Assembly (NCBI GenBank): GCA_045531955.1
Contig: JAZSFC010000006.1
Location: forward strand, 1-64,000
Source of the DNA: SIG299 sp045531955
GTDB taxonomy: Bacteria; Bacillota; Clostridia; Lachnospirales; Lachnospiraceae
Direction: 5' to 3'
DNA length: 64,000 bases
Below are positions 34,521 through 44,168 of the stretch, in pieces; position 1 is the stretch's first letter, and the number at the start of each line of letters is the position of its first letter. The translations under genes and the position numbers were made by a program. The notes below the pieces were generated by a model, which saw only the letters and a program-made list of their open reading frames with translations, searched no databases and was not told the DNA's origin.

Positions 34521-36044
34521 TTAGTTGCCAAAGTAAGAATCTAATGCATCCTGAACCTGCTGCTTGTAAGTTTCCTGATACTGAGCAGGAGTCATAGTAC
34601 CGTTAATAATGGAGTTAAGGTCATAGCCAACACCGATAGCCTGGAATAAGTCGAATGTTGTTCTTGTACCCATGTACTGCATTACGTTGAAGTTTTCTTC
34701 CTGTAATTCAGGCTCGAAAGCATTTTCCTGATACCACCAGTTGAGAGCGGACTTATCATCACGAAGGGAGGTTTCACCATCGCACCAGTTCCAGAAATCA
34801 TACATCACGTTAAATACCTTTTCAGGCTCCTGAACACCTGCAGGGATAATGAATGCGCCGGATGGAACATCATTTTCATGAGCGTTGGTTTCCTGATTAC
34901 CGGATGGACCTACAGGCCATGGGCAGTATACGGTATCCCAAGTAAGGTTTGTTTCTGGGCTTGCTGCAGAGTAGTCACCATTTGCGTTCTGAATCCATAC
35001 AGCGATTGGGAAGAAACCTGCATTACCTTCACGGTAACCGTTTCTCATGGAGTTCCATGGTTCACCTTCGAAGTCGTATGGAGGACATACGTTGTAAGTT
35101 ACCCACATATCCTGAATCATCTGAAGAGTTTCACCAACTGCCTTGGAGGACATGCCTTCTGTCATACCCTTAGCGATGTTACCGCCGTTAGAAAGCATTA
35201 ACTGTGTGAAGGTTTCTTCTACGTAACCAACGAAACCGAACTGGTCGTTCTGGCCGTCACCGTCAGTATCCTGAGTGAGAACCTGACAATATTCAATGAA
35301 CTTATCCCAAGTCCATTCGCCGCGCTCATAAAGAGCTCTTGGATCTTCTAAGTTGTTGTCTTCTAACATCTGCTTGTTGTAAGCTAAAGGATAGGTATTA
35401 GCAACAGCACTTTCACCTGTTACCTGGTAGAAGATACAAGCCTTACCATCACCTAAGTCATAGTAACCGGCAATCTTCTGCTCTGTAAAGATGTCGTGGT
35501 CTGCAGGAAGAATGGTCTTTAAGTCAATAGCAAGACCGTTAACCTGTGCAGGAACTGCCATACCGGCATCTACAAGATAAATATCACAGTCAGGTGCACC
35601 TGCAAGGATGGAGGTGTTGATGGAGTCTGTAACACCTTCGTATGTGAGGTTTTCCCACCAGAACTTTACGCCGTACTTTTCTTCAATCTTCTTAACGTTA
35701 TCCCACTTTAACTGTGCGATATTTCTGTTCTTAGCCTTTGTTTCCTTTGCAGCTTCGTCATCTTCCGGAGCTTCCTGAGCGCTTACCCAGTCAGGGGAAA
35801 CAGCCATATCACCATCTGCTACGTGATTACTGTCATAGTACTGAATCCACCAGGAACCGATAACGATTTCTTCATTTTTGCCGGTTGGAGTGGATGGTGT
35901 AGATGGCTTATCTGTGCCTTCTGTGCCGCTTGTTGCACCTGTGGTAGGTGTTGGATCATCTGTGCTGGTCTTATCGCCACAAGCAGCCATGGAGAAAGTT
36001 AATGCAGCTGCAAGAACTACAGCCATTACTTTTCTGAATTTCAT
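34521..36044 (-). CDS. ABC transporter sugar-binding lipoprotein
   Basis: 507 residues. Lipobox MAACG (Cys22), Thr/Pro/Ser linker to ~60, then a family 1-type extracellular solute-binding protein (EIVIGSWWIQYYDSN; AGAPDCDIYLVDAGMAV; WTWDKFIEYCQVLTQDTDGDGQNDQFGF). The DTDGDGQND loop looks like a calcium site. It captures oligosaccharides outside the membrane and should serve the permease pair at 39250-41164. It is larger than typical MalE proteins. It lies in a message bracketed by stem-loops on both sides. Ligand not determinable, but context says mannan-derived oligosaccharides. Confidence 0.88.
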   Translation of the reverse strand: MKFRKVMAVVLAAALTFSMAACGDKTSTDDPTPTTGATSGTEGTDKPSTPSTPTGKNEEIVIGSWWIQYYDSNHVADGDMAVSPDWVSAQEAPEDDEAAKETKAKNRNIAQLKWDNVKKIEEKYGVKFWWENLTYEGVTDSINTSILAGAPDCDIYLVDAGMAVPAQVNGLAIDLKTILPADHDIFTEQKIAGYYDLGDGKACIFYQVTGESAVANTYPLAYNKQMLEDNNLEDPRALYERGEWTWDKFIEYCQVLTQDTDGDGQNDQFGFVGYVEETFTQLMLSNGGNIAKGMTEGMSSKAVGETLQMIQDMWVTYNVCPPYDFEGEPWNSMRNGYREGNAGFFPIAVWIQNANGDYSAASPETNLTWDTVYCPWPVGPSGNQETNAHENDVPSGAFIIPAGVQEPEKVFNVMYDFWNWCDGETSLRDDKSALNWWYQENAFEPELQEENFNVMQYMGTRTTFDLFQAIGVGYDLNSIINGTMTPAQYQETYKQQVQDALDSYFGN

Positions 36045-36075
36045 GTTTGGAATCCTCCTTATTTCTTTTAGGTTG

Positions 36076-36113
36076 CGGTTACGGTTTCCGCCGCTTTGGC
36101 GGAACCGTAACCG
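36076..36113 (-). promoter_or_regulatory. Strong stem-loop just before the binding-protein gene
   Basis: CGGTTACGG... at 36076-36092 pairs with ...CCGTAACCG at 36098-36113 around a GCTTT loop; 16 base pairs with one bulged T. It lies ~30 bp before the binding-protein start, with no U-run on the minus strand. A 5' mRNA-stabilising or processing hairpin is more likely than a terminator. Confidence 0.7.
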
Positions 36114-36137
36114 TTTTGTTTTATTCTGCCTCGAAAA

Positions 36138-39100
36138 TTACTTTACAAAAGTAATGCTCTTAATTGTAAAAGCTGTATCATTGCCCATTGCCATGAAGTT
36201 GATCTGTGCAAGATCCTTATCAGCAAAAGCTGTTAAATCGATGTAAATAGGCTCAGTAATTGCCTGACCCTCTGCAGTGTAGCCATCATGGAACGGAGCC
36301 TTCTGGCTGTACTGATTCAGTTCTGCATTTGGATCAACCAGCTTGATGTCTAACTGTGCATTGGAAGTAACATCAACAATAAGAGTCTTGTATGCTGCTA
36401 AATCAACAACTTCAGGAAGAATGTACTGGATTTCCTGATACTGGGAAGCAATAGTAACATCTACTGCATCACCGTTAACGGCAGCTTCGTAACCGTAACC
36501 GCCTGCTGTAAGGTCAGCAAACTTGATTACTAAATCTTCTGCAGGAGCTTCTGCTGCTGCACCGCCGGTAAGAACATCCCAAGCAAGGTTGTAAACTACG
36601 CTGTCACCCTTGGAAAGAACGAAGCAGAAGTAGTAAACATCATCAGCAAAGTTAATGTCTGCCTTTGTTAATTCAAAGGAAGCTGCAGGCTCCTTCTGAA
36701 TCCATGTGCTTGTTCCGTCGTTGTAAGCGATGATGAAATCTGTATCGCCTGTGAACTTGAAGCCTGTGATGTCTGCTTCAGCTACGCCTGCGAAAAGTTC
36801 ATCCTTGGTAAGAGGAATCTGTGTCCACCAAGTAGCATCTGCTGCTACTACAGTACCCTTACCGTCTGCTGCTGTAATTACAGGAGCTGCAGGACCTGCA
36901 GGCTCTTCTGTCTTTTCAGAAGCAATGATATCTGTGCTGCCGCCGGTGTAAACTTCCCAATTGATGGTGTATTCTACGCCGTCACCCTTGGAGAGTGCTA
37001 AAACTGCTAATGTCTGGCCTTCTTCTTTGTTGAAGTCCATTGTCTTTACAACGTAAGTGTTGCTGGAATCGAACTGAGCCCAGTCAGCCTTAACGGTATC
37101 GGTATAACCGAGAACGAATGTTGTATCACTTGTAAACTTGATTGCTGTAATTGTTGCAGGATCTACATCACCGATTACTTCAGGAGTAAGAAGATCCTTC
37201 TGTGTCCACCAAGCAGAGTCTGCCATGGTAAGTGTACCTGTATGAGCTACAGTACCGTCTGCTACCTGGATAGTTGGGTCCGGAGCATCCTTCTTTTCTT
37301 CTGCACCGCCAGCTGCTGCGATGAGACCCTGACCAACGCGGATGCCGTAAACTTCCCATGCAGTCTGTGCTTCGAACTGCATTCTTGCGCCCCATGTGGA
37401 CTTATCTTCGCCACATACTGCTGCAATCTGCTCATAGGTAATATATGCCTTACCGTCTGCGATAGTTGCAGTGCCCTGAGCACATCTGGACCAACCAGCT
37501 GCTGCATCAGGCATTACGATCCACATGGAATTATCTTCACTCATGAAGGAAATTTCAATCACTGCACCAGGAACTAATGCGTCAATGAGTGCCTGTGGCA
37601 TTTCTGCACCGTTCTGTCCCCAGCCGGTACCGGAACATGCGAAACCGTCAAATGCGGTTAAACCGCTGATAACCGGATACTTCACTGCTGTACCAACTTC
37701 GATACCGTAAACTTCCCAGTTGGTAACTGCTTCAAACTGCATTCTTGCGCCCCATGTGGACTTATCTTCGCCACATACTGCTGCAATCTGCTCATATGTA
37801 ATATATGCTGTGGAACCGTCGCAAACTGCGGTACCCTGAGCACATCTGGACCAGCCTGCTGCTGCATCAGGCATTACGATCCACATGGAACCGTCTTCAC
37901 TGGTGTAAGAAATCTTAACAACGGAACCAGGTACTAATGCATCGATGAGTTCCTGTGGCATTTCTGCACCGTTCTGTCCCCAACCGGTACCGGAACATGC
38001 AAAACCGTCAAATGCTACTGCATTGGCAACGCCGATTCTTTCTGTTGCAGTACCAACCTTGATGCCGAATACTTCCCAGTTAGTCTGTGCTTCGAACTGC
38101 ATTCTTGCACCCCAGGTAGCCTTATCTTCACCAAGAGCTGCTGCTAACTGCTCATAAGTAATCTGTGCAGTTGTAGCGGAATTGTTGATGTAAGCTGCGC
38201 CCTGAGCTACTCTGGTCCAGCCTACGGTAGCATCAGGCATTACGATCCACATGGAACCGTCTTCACTGGTGTAAGCAATTTCAACTACGGAGCCAGGAAC
38301 TAATGCATCGATGAGTTCCTGTGGCATTTCTGCACCGTTCTGTCCCCAACCGGTACCGGAGCATGCGAAGCCGTCAAATTCTACTGCGCCGCCTACTGCG
38401 TACAGGTTGGAAAGGTCAGGACCATCGCCGCCGGAGAAACCTGCAGGCTCGTTGAATGCTACTGTAGTGTCTGCTGTAAGAACGTTACCTGCTGCATCCA
38501 TGAAAGTAATGTCATCAACGTAAAGAGTTGCAGGAGCACCTGTTTCATCCTTACCGTTATCTGTCTTTAAGTTAATAAGTAAGATATTGGTTGCATCAGC
38601 AATCAGTTCATTGCCTGCTGCAACAGTACCTGTAACAACCTTTGGATTCTTCTTTTCCATGTATACGGACCAGTTACCTAAGTTACCTTCTGCAAGGTCT
38701 GTACCGAACCAGGAAAGAATCTGACCGGAAGTTGCGTAGAATTCGCCGTCATCACGGGAAGTACCAACTACCATGTCTACACTTGCAAGCTTCGCTACGT
38801 TTGCGCCGAGAAGGCTGGAAACGTCAATTGCAAGCCAAGGTGTCTTACCATTTGTGTTTACTACCTTTAATGCTTTGCTTCCGTTGTAATCAACGATGGA
38901 AAGCTCAAGGTTTGCGGATGTAGCATGCTGCATATAAGGTGCTACGAATCCCATGTTACCGTCTTCGAATGTAACGGATGCACCTGCAATTGTTACATTC
39001 TGTGGTGCCGGAACCGGTGTTGCTGTTGGGTCAGCCGGTGCCTCTGTTGGTGCTGTTGTCGGCGCTGTTGTTGGTGTTACGTCATTGCCGGTCTGCTCCC

Positions 39101-39167
39101 CACATGCGACCATGGACAATGTCATGACAGCTGCCATTACTACTGCGAAAAATTTTGTTTTTTTCAC
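36138..39167 (-). CDS. 1009-aa wall lipoprotein made only of carbohydrate-binding-like modules
   Basis: Lipobox MVACG (Cys22), PTTAPTEAP linker to ~56. Module 1 (~57-235) is a jelly-roll type (SVTFEDGNMGFVAPYM, TLYVDDITFMDAAG). Then three tandem ~120-residue repeats at ~262-375, 384-495 and 504-615, each opening FDGFACSGTGWGQNG, with SMWIVMPDA in the middle and ending NWEVYGI or AWEVYGI. Then two repeats of another type at ~650-747 and ~770-869 (AWWTQ/TWWTQ start, TGG end), and a last module (~876-1009, YGYEAAVNGDAVDVTIASQY). Many exposed-type Trp/Tyr suggest sugar binding. No glycosidase or esterase motif is seen. The repeats are near-identical at DNA level, so duplicated recently. The gene sits between permeases and binding protein of an ABC system. 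It may hold polysaccharide at the surface. CBM family numbers cannot be given with confidence. Confidence 0.7.
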   Translation of the reverse strand: MKKTKFFAVVMAAVMTLSMVACGEQTGNDVTPTTAPTTAPTEAPADPTATPVPAPQNVTIAGASVTFEDGNMGFVAPYMQHATSANLELSIVDYNGSKALKVVNTNGKTPWLAIDVSSLLGANVAKLASVDMVVGTSRDDGEFYATSGQILSWFGTDLAEGNLGNWSVYMEKKNPKVVTGTVAAGNELIADATNILLINLKTDNGKDETGAPATLYVDDITFMDAAGNVLTADTTVAFNEPAGFSGGDGPDLSNLYAVGGAVEFDGFACSGTGWGQNGAEMPQELIDALVPGSVVEIAYTSEDGSMWIVMPDATVGWTRVAQGAAYINNSATTAQITYEQLAAALGEDKATWGARMQFEAQTNWEVFGIKVGTATERIGVANAVAFDGFACSGTGWGQNGAEMPQELIDALVPGSVVKISYTSEDGSMWIVMPDAAAGWSRCAQGTAVCDGSTAYITYEQIAAVCGEDKSTWGARMQFEAVTNWEVYGIEVGTAVKYPVISGLTAFDGFACSGTGWGQNGAEMPQALIDALVPGAVIEISFMSEDNSMWIVMPDAAAGWSRCAQGTATIADGKAYITYEQIAAVCGEDKSTWGARMQFEAQTAWEVYGIRVGQGLIAAAGGAEEKKDAPDPTIQVADGTVAHTGTLTMADSAWWTQKDLLTPEVIGDVDPATITAIKFTSDTTFVLGYTDTVKADWAQFDSSNTYVVKTMDFNKEEGQTLAVLALSKGDGVEYTINWEVYTGGSTDIIASEKTEEPAGPAAPVITAADGKGTVVAADATWWTQIPLTKDELFAGVAEADITGFKFTGDTDFIIAYNDGTSTWIQKEPAASFELTKADINFADDVYYFCFVLSKGDSVVYNLAWDVLTGGAAAEAPAEDLVIKFADLTAGGYGYEAAVNGDAVDVTIASQYQEIQYILPEVVDLAAYKTLIVDVTSNAQLDIKLVDPNAELNQYSQKAPFHDGYTAEGQAITEPIYIDLTAFADKDLAQINFMAMGNDTAFTIKSITFVK

Positions 39168-39249
39168 TTTTCTCGTCCTCCTTTTTTTTCATTAACCGCC
39201 CTCTCACGGGGCAGGTAATTTCATTATAGGGTTGAAGATGCTGAACTTG

Positions 39250-40224
39250 TTAGCCGACGATTCCGCTTCGTTCCACACCTTCTATAAAATACCTCTGGAG
39301 CAGCAGGTAGATAAGAATAATCGGTAAGAGAACCAGAATGATACCCGCATGCAGGTACAGCTCCTGCAGGGTGACATTCAAAATCTTGTCTTCGTTTGCA
39401 ATAACCGAAGCCAGGGTAGATATCTTCTTACTGATTACGATATCCGGGCTGACCAGAAATAAATTCGAAAAGAATGAATCATTGAACTGCCATACCAGGG
39501 AAAATACGGTTACCGTAATTACCGCAGGTGATGCGTTCTTTAACATAATGTTAAAATAAGTATACCACATTCCGGCGCCATCTACAAATGCTGCTTCTTC
39601 AATTTCTTTCGGAAGTCCTCTAAAGAACTGGTTGAAGATGTAGATATATAAACCGGACCGGACACCGCATCCTAACAAGGACATGATGTACATCGGCCAT
39701 GGCGTACCCATCAGGTTAATTGGCCCTCCTTTAATTGCCGTAATAATGCTTAACGGGTTAAAATTTCGGAAGGTTACGTATAACGGAAGCTTGATGGTGT
39801 AGGTTGGAATAACAATCATTACTACCACCAAACCGAATAACAGCTTCTTGAACGGGAACTCAAATCTGGCAAATCCATAGCCTACCATGGAACAGACAAG
39901 AACCTGAATCAGGGTAAGTGTCAGTACATATAACACATTTTTTGTAATGGTTGGCCAGTAATCCATTCGAAGCATTGCCAGTTTATATCTCTCCAGTGTA
40001 GGATACTCCGGAAAAATAAATACCATTGGATTGTAAGCATCCTTGTCACCGGAAATAGAATTTACTACCATACCAATTACCGGAGAGAGAATAACGTAAC
40101 ATACGCCAACAATAATTGCAATCTGCAATATAGTCAGGGCAAATTTCTTAATATCATTACCTAAAAGCATTCTCTGATACGGATCCTGAAATGCTTTTTT
40201 GATTCTGCCTTTTTTCATGCTCAT
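39250..40224 (-). CDS. ABC sugar permease, MalG type
   Basis: 324 residues, about six membrane segments. The cytoplasmic EAA loop is KEIEEAAFVDGAGMWYTYFNIMLKNASP around residue 210. An N-terminal cytoplasmic extension of ~35 residues precedes the first helix. Start ATG at 40224 with AAAGGAG upstream. It pairs with the permease at 40238 (13-bp gap). No ATPase is encoded in the window, so a shared MsmX/UgpC-type ATPase elsewhere is expected. Confidence 0.92.
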   Translation of the reverse strand: MSMKKGRIKKAFQDPYQRMLLGNDIKKFALTILQIAIIVGVCYVILSPVIGMVVNSISGDKDAYNPMVFIFPEYPTLERYKLAMLRMDYWPTITKNVLYVLTLTLIQVLVCSMVGYGFARFEFPFKKLLFGLVVVMIVIPTYTIKLPLYVTFRNFNPLSIITAIKGGPINLMGTPWPMYIMSLLGCGVRSGLYIYIFNQFFRGLPKEIEEAAFVDGAGMWYTYFNIMLKNASPAVITVTVFSLVWQFNDSFFSNLFLVSPDIVISKKISTLASVIANEDKILNVTLQELYLHAGIILVLLPIILIYLLLQRYFIEGVERSGIVG

Positions 40225-40237
40225 TCTTTCTCCTTTC

Positions 40238-41164
40238 TTAGTTATAGTAGAAGGTTCGTTTTTGTATGAAGCCTACCACAACAACCAGTATGATACAGGT
40301 CACAATGGTGCTGACTAAGCTGAATACGGAACCCAGACCGTAATTCCACATATCGAAGGTTGTGGTATCGGCCAGCTTTAAGATTTCACTCTGTTCAAAG
40401 CTGTCCACGATGGTATATACCACGTTGGTAATGATATGAGGCATTACCATTGGGAAGGTAATCTTCCAGAAGGTTTCATAGCCGGTAGCGCCTTCAATCT
40501 TTGCCACCTCGTAAAGGGAGCTAGGAATAGACTGCAGTGCCGCAATAAACAGGACAATCTGCACACCGGACATGGAAATAATATCGTTGATTCTTCCTAC
40601 GGCCGAAGTGATATAATCCAACAGCTTCGCCGGAAGACCCAGGTTCATGAACATACTGATTAAGTAGTCGATGTCAAATGCAATTGCCGAAGAGGCGCTG
40701 GCCTCCATTTCCTGCATCTGACCGGAAACACCGCCCTGCATCATCATTTCACCCATGGCAATGGCATCTACCACGGCACCGGAAGCTAAAATAACCGGCA
40801 GAAAAAAGATGGCACGGACAATGGCTCTGCCCGGGAATTTTTTGTTTAAAATCATCGCCATGAACAAGCTGAAGAAGGTAATTAACGGAACATCCACCAG
40901 CATGTTCATAACGGAAGAGGTCAAGGTCTGCTTAAAGCTTCCGTGTTCCAGGAATGCATACCGGAAATTTTCCCAGCCCACCGGGGTCAGGGTGTAGCCG
41001 CCGTTAATGGCATCCATAGACATTGACGAGAAGGAAAACTGCACCGTCTGGAAAATGGATCTTACATAAAATACAAGGAAACCTACTAACCAAGGCAGGA
41101 TGAAGAGATATCCTGCAACCATACGCTTACGCATCAGGGACAATCTTTTCTTTTTCTTTTTCAT
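40238..41164 (-). CDS. ABC sugar permease, MalF type
   Basis: 308 residues with six predicted helices. It begins with a basic MKKKKKRLSLMRKRM tail and has the EAA loop SSLYEVAKIEGATGYETFWKITFPM. A periplasm-side insert (~QGGVSGQMQEMEASASSAIAFD) is longer than usual. Its ATG directly abuts the stop of the DUF5696-like gene (TAA ATG), so translation is coupled. Confidence 0.92.
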   Translation of the reverse strand: MKKKKKRLSLMRKRMVAGYLFILPWLVGFLVFYVRSIFQTVQFSFSSMSMDAINGGYTLTPVGWENFRYAFLEHGSFKQTLTSSVMNMLVDVPLITFFSLFMAMILNKKFPGRAIVRAIFFLPVILASGAVVDAIAMGEMMMQGGVSGQMQEMEASASSAIAFDIDYLISMFMNLGLPAKLLDYITSAVGRINDIISMSGVQIVLFIAALQSIPSSLYEVAKIEGATGYETFWKITFPMVMPHIITNVVYTIVDSFEQSEILKLADTTTFDMWNYGLGSVFSLVSTIVTCIILVVVVGFIQKRTFYYN

Positions 41165-43522
41165 TTAGATTCCCTCCATTTCGTAAGACATTGCAGGAAC
41201 GGTCTTGCCATCCATGCTTTCTGCTTCATCACTGTAGTTGATATAAATCGTTACACCGTTGGAGTAAGAAATCTTTCTTACGTCTCCTTCGATTTCATGT
41301 CCTACGATTTGTGCACCGCTTACATGCTGCAGAGCCTCATTTACACGGTTATAAATGTCAACCGCTTCGCCCTTCCATACATCGTAAGTAGTTGCGTAGA
41401 ACTGATTCATACCGGTGTTCTTCATGCGGCTGGACGCCTCTTTGGTAAATACATAATGCGGAGCGGAGCCGGTCTCAATCATCTGAAGCACGGAAAGTGT
41501 CATATCCTCGGAGTCGTCATAGTTTAACAGCTCTGTAGAGTAGTTTACACATCCGTGAAGAATCATCTGATAAAGCGGAATGTTATCGTCCACAATCGGA
41601 TAAGTATTATCACTCATAGGAACGTTGGTCACATGATTGGTATAGCCAAAAGCGTACGCATTGGCATCATTTAATAAGAGCTTCTTTCCGGTAGTTTCTA
41701 ATAAATCAAGCTGTGCCAGAACAATTTCCAGCGCTTCTTCTCTGTTAATTACTTCCGTACGCTTCTTATCGGAGGTTAAATAACATCCCAAATCACGTAA
41801 GGATAAACCGGAAATATCGTATTTATCAATCTTCTTTGCAAACTTTTCCACATATCTCGGCAGGAACTTTGGAGACATTAAGTCGTACTGAGGTTCCATA
41901 TAACCAAGACCGGAGGTGTTTCGAAGAGTGGTCGGATTTACCAGACCGAAGCTTGCCACATAACCTGCACCGTAATAACGGGAGCCTTCCGCACTCCAGT
42001 TGTATCCGGTATCTGCAAAGGTAACTCTCTGGAATTCCACATCGGCATACATGGTGCCACCGATACTCTGAAGTGTGTCATCCAACGTTTCCAGTTCTGA
42101 CTTAGAGCCCATTTCCCTTACCAAACGGATGTCGTGCGGAGCATCGTGGTAATAGCCTTCGTTGAACCAACCCTGTAAGGTTAAAATCTGATTATTGATA
42201 CCGCTTGCCGCAAATTCCTGTGCCATCTCCTCAATTTCTTCATAGGTGGTCATGGCAAAGGTATCCAGGCGCTGAATGCCTAAGAAATGGGAATTTTCCT
42301 TTACACCGCCGATAACATCGTAGTAAAAAGGAATATCGCCGCTTTCTGTCATCGGAACTAAAGTTCCGTCAGCAATCAGCTTTTCTCTGTAATAGTTGGC
42401 AATTCCCGCATAACCGGTATAGTCTTCATTTAAGAAGGTATAGCGCACGGAGGCGTTCATATCATATAATTTTTCCTCTAATACGAAAACGTCCTGAGAG
42501 GAATTACCGAAGTTACGGAGATTATCTACGTTACGGAACACAAAGGTTGCGTAAGCATAGTTATAATCGTTGTACTTTCCGGAGATTTCTGCGGAAATCA
42601 TGGAAGTGGTTGCACCACCTTCAATTTCTGCTAAAAGGCTTCTGTTTTCCCGGCAGATACCAAAAATCGGAAGTCTTACTCCGTCTAAGTTTTCTGTTGT
42701 GGTATAGTTTGCTGTCATCGGATCCATTTCGTACACATACTGGGAATAGGTATTGGATGTCAGCTTACCGTTATTAAAGTTGATAATAGAGCCGGAGCCG
42801 TTCGGAACAACCAAATAGCCGTTTTCCGCTTTGTTACCGGCACCCATGTAACGGAGCAGCTGGATACGGTAAAGACTGCCGCCGTTTTCTTTAATTCCCT
42901 TGGAAGGAATGGAAACTACCACGCTATCGTTATCTAAACGATATTCCAACGGAATTTCGAAGTAAATCGGAATTGCCTCACCCTTTGCGGTGGTGGAACC
43001 TACGGTATACAGAAAACGGATACCGTTTTCAATGGATTCTACCGCTAACTGGTTTTTCTCAACACACTGGGTGTAAGTATCCAAGGTACCGGATTTCACA
43101 TCTGCATTGTAGTAATACACCATCATCTGGGATTTCAGGTAATTCTTGTTTGCTTTATTTGCTTTTTCATCCTCATCGGCATTCAACGGATTGGTTGTTG
43201 TGATGCTGCCGTCTCTCTTGTCATAGACAGCCACATAGCCGTTAGAGGTATTGGCATAAAGCTTTAACTTGTCATTCTCTGCCACCAGATCGAAGCCCGG
43301 CACCTTGACGTCATCGACGTCGTTCCATGGCTGGTAAGGGGTTCCCTGCTCATACTCGTAGTCGGTTATGAAGTCTTTGTACCGACGATAACCTACAAAG
43401 TAGGTGAAATAGTAAACCAAATATACTGCAAGTGCAGCTGCCGCTACGCTAAGCAAAGTAATAACAATCTTTTTTGTCAGGCTCATAGGGAGCTTTACTT
43501 TTTCTTTTTTGCTTTTTTTCAT
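41165..43522 (-). CDS. DUF5696-like membrane-anchored protein with a possible glycosidase-like barrel
   Basis: 785 residues. Basic N-terminus and one membrane helix at ~19-41, then a large outside part. The text KLKLYANTSNGYVAVYDKRDGSITTTNP begins an N-terminal beta region. The second half (~430-760) looks like a TIM barrel: QILTLQGWFNEGYYHD, GTMYADVEFQRV, YDISGLSLRDLGCYL, KKLLLNDANAYAFGYTNHV. I associate this layout with DUF5696 proteins that accompany sugar ABC genes in Clostridia and Paenibacillus, but no catalytic residues are established. The Asp in SLRDLG and in LLLNDANAY are candidates. It lies between the two permease pairs. Activity unknown: a surface glycosidase or a transporter partner. 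Confidence 0.6.
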   Translation of the reverse strand: MKKSKKEKVKLPMSLTKKIVITLLSVAAAALAVYLVYYFTYFVGYRRYKDFITDYEYEQGTPYQPWNDVDDVKVPGFDLVAENDKLKLYANTSNGYVAVYDKRDGSITTTNPLNADEDEKANKANKNYLKSQMMVYYYNADVKSGTLDTYTQCVEKNQLAVESIENGIRFLYTVGSTTAKGEAIPIYFEIPLEYRLDNDSVVVSIPSKGIKENGGSLYRIQLLRYMGAGNKAENGYLVVPNGSGSIINFNNGKLTSNTYSQYVYEMDPMTANYTTTENLDGVRLPIFGICRENRSLLAEIEGGATTSMISAEISGKYNDYNYAYATFVFRNVDNLRNFGNSSQDVFVLEEKLYDMNASVRYTFLNEDYTGYAGIANYYREKLIADGTLVPMTESGDIPFYYDVIGGVKENSHFLGIQRLDTFAMTTYEEIEEMAQEFAASGINNQILTLQGWFNEGYYHDAPHDIRLVREMGSKSELETLDDTLQSIGGTMYADVEFQRVTFADTGYNWSAEGSRYYGAGYVASFGLVNPTTLRNTSGLGYMEPQYDLMSPKFLPRYVEKFAKKIDKYDISGLSLRDLGCYLTSDKKRTEVINREEALEIVLAQLDLLETTGKKLLLNDANAYAFGYTNHVTNVPMSDNTYPIVDDNIPLYQMILHGCVNYSTELLNYDDSEDMTLSVLQMIETGSAPHYVFTKEASSRMKNTGMNQFYATTYDVWKGEAVDIYNRVNEALQHVSGAQIVGHEIEGDVRKISYSNGVTIYINYSDEAESMDGKTVPAMSYEMEGI

Positions 43523-43535
43523 TGCACGCTACCCC

Positions 43536-44168
43536 CTATACCCTGAATATCAGCTCTGTGTAAATGCTGTGGAAGAAGTTATAAACCATACCCAGCAGGT
43601 TGCTGAGTAACAACAGCAGGAACACAATAATCAGAGCTGCTACGAATGTAAGTAATAATGTTAACAGGGTTTTACCCAGAGTGTAGTTATGTACCTGCAT
43701 AATGCCTACCAGCATCATGATAATACCGTATGCTATACCTACACCGATTAAAATACCGTAAAACGCCTGCTCGTCGTCTGCAATCACCTGGCTGATGATG
43801 GTGGAAAGCACCATAACCAGGGTCATTGGTACCGTACCGTAACCGACAGCAATGGCAATATCCTTTAAACGGCCTTCCCCGTTCATTAAACAGGTAATGG
43901 ACCAGTTGCTGACACAAAGCAGCAGATAGAAGGATAAGACGCCCAAAAGCTCAAACAGTAAATCGACGCCTCTCGGGTCCAAATCATTTACTACAAAGCT
44001 TGCCATCAGACGGTTTGCCGTAAAGCTGAAGGAGAAAAGAATTACCATCAGGATAGCGAGAGGTACACTGCCATAGTCGCGATGACGAATCCAATAATAT
44101 CCGTCCATCGGGTGGGTAATGGTGTAAAACATGTAAGACCATTTTTCTTTGGAGAAATATTTACCCAT
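43536..44168 (-). CDS. Yip1-like membrane protein
   Basis: 210 residues with five predicted membrane helices (about 33-52, 68-86, 105-128, 135-158, 163-190) after a cytoplasmic stretch with ITHPMDGYYWIRHRDYGS, the Yip1-type entry motif. Its ATG overlaps the stop of the NHL gene (TAATG). Yip1 proteins have no defined enzymatic role; in bacteria they occur beside transporter genes. Here it is locked between an NHL propeller protein and the DUF5696-like protein, so it is likely part of one membrane assembly. Confidence 0.7.
   Translation of the reverse strand: MGKYFSKEKWSYMFYTITHPMDGYYWIRHRDYGSVPLAILMVILFSFSFTANRLMASFVVNDLDPRGVDLLFELLGVLSFYLLLCVSNWSITCLMNGEGRLKDIAIAVGYGTVPMTLVMVLSTIISQVIADDEQAFYGILIGVGIAYGIIMMLVGIMQVHNYTLGKTLLTLLLTFVAALIIVFLLLLLSNLLGMVYNFFHSIYTELIFRV

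Noticed and set aside
36138..39167. Repetitive DNA as CRISPR or a satellite array
   Set aside because: Repeats are ~360 bp, in frame and code for protein modules; no short repeats with spacers are present anywhere in the window.
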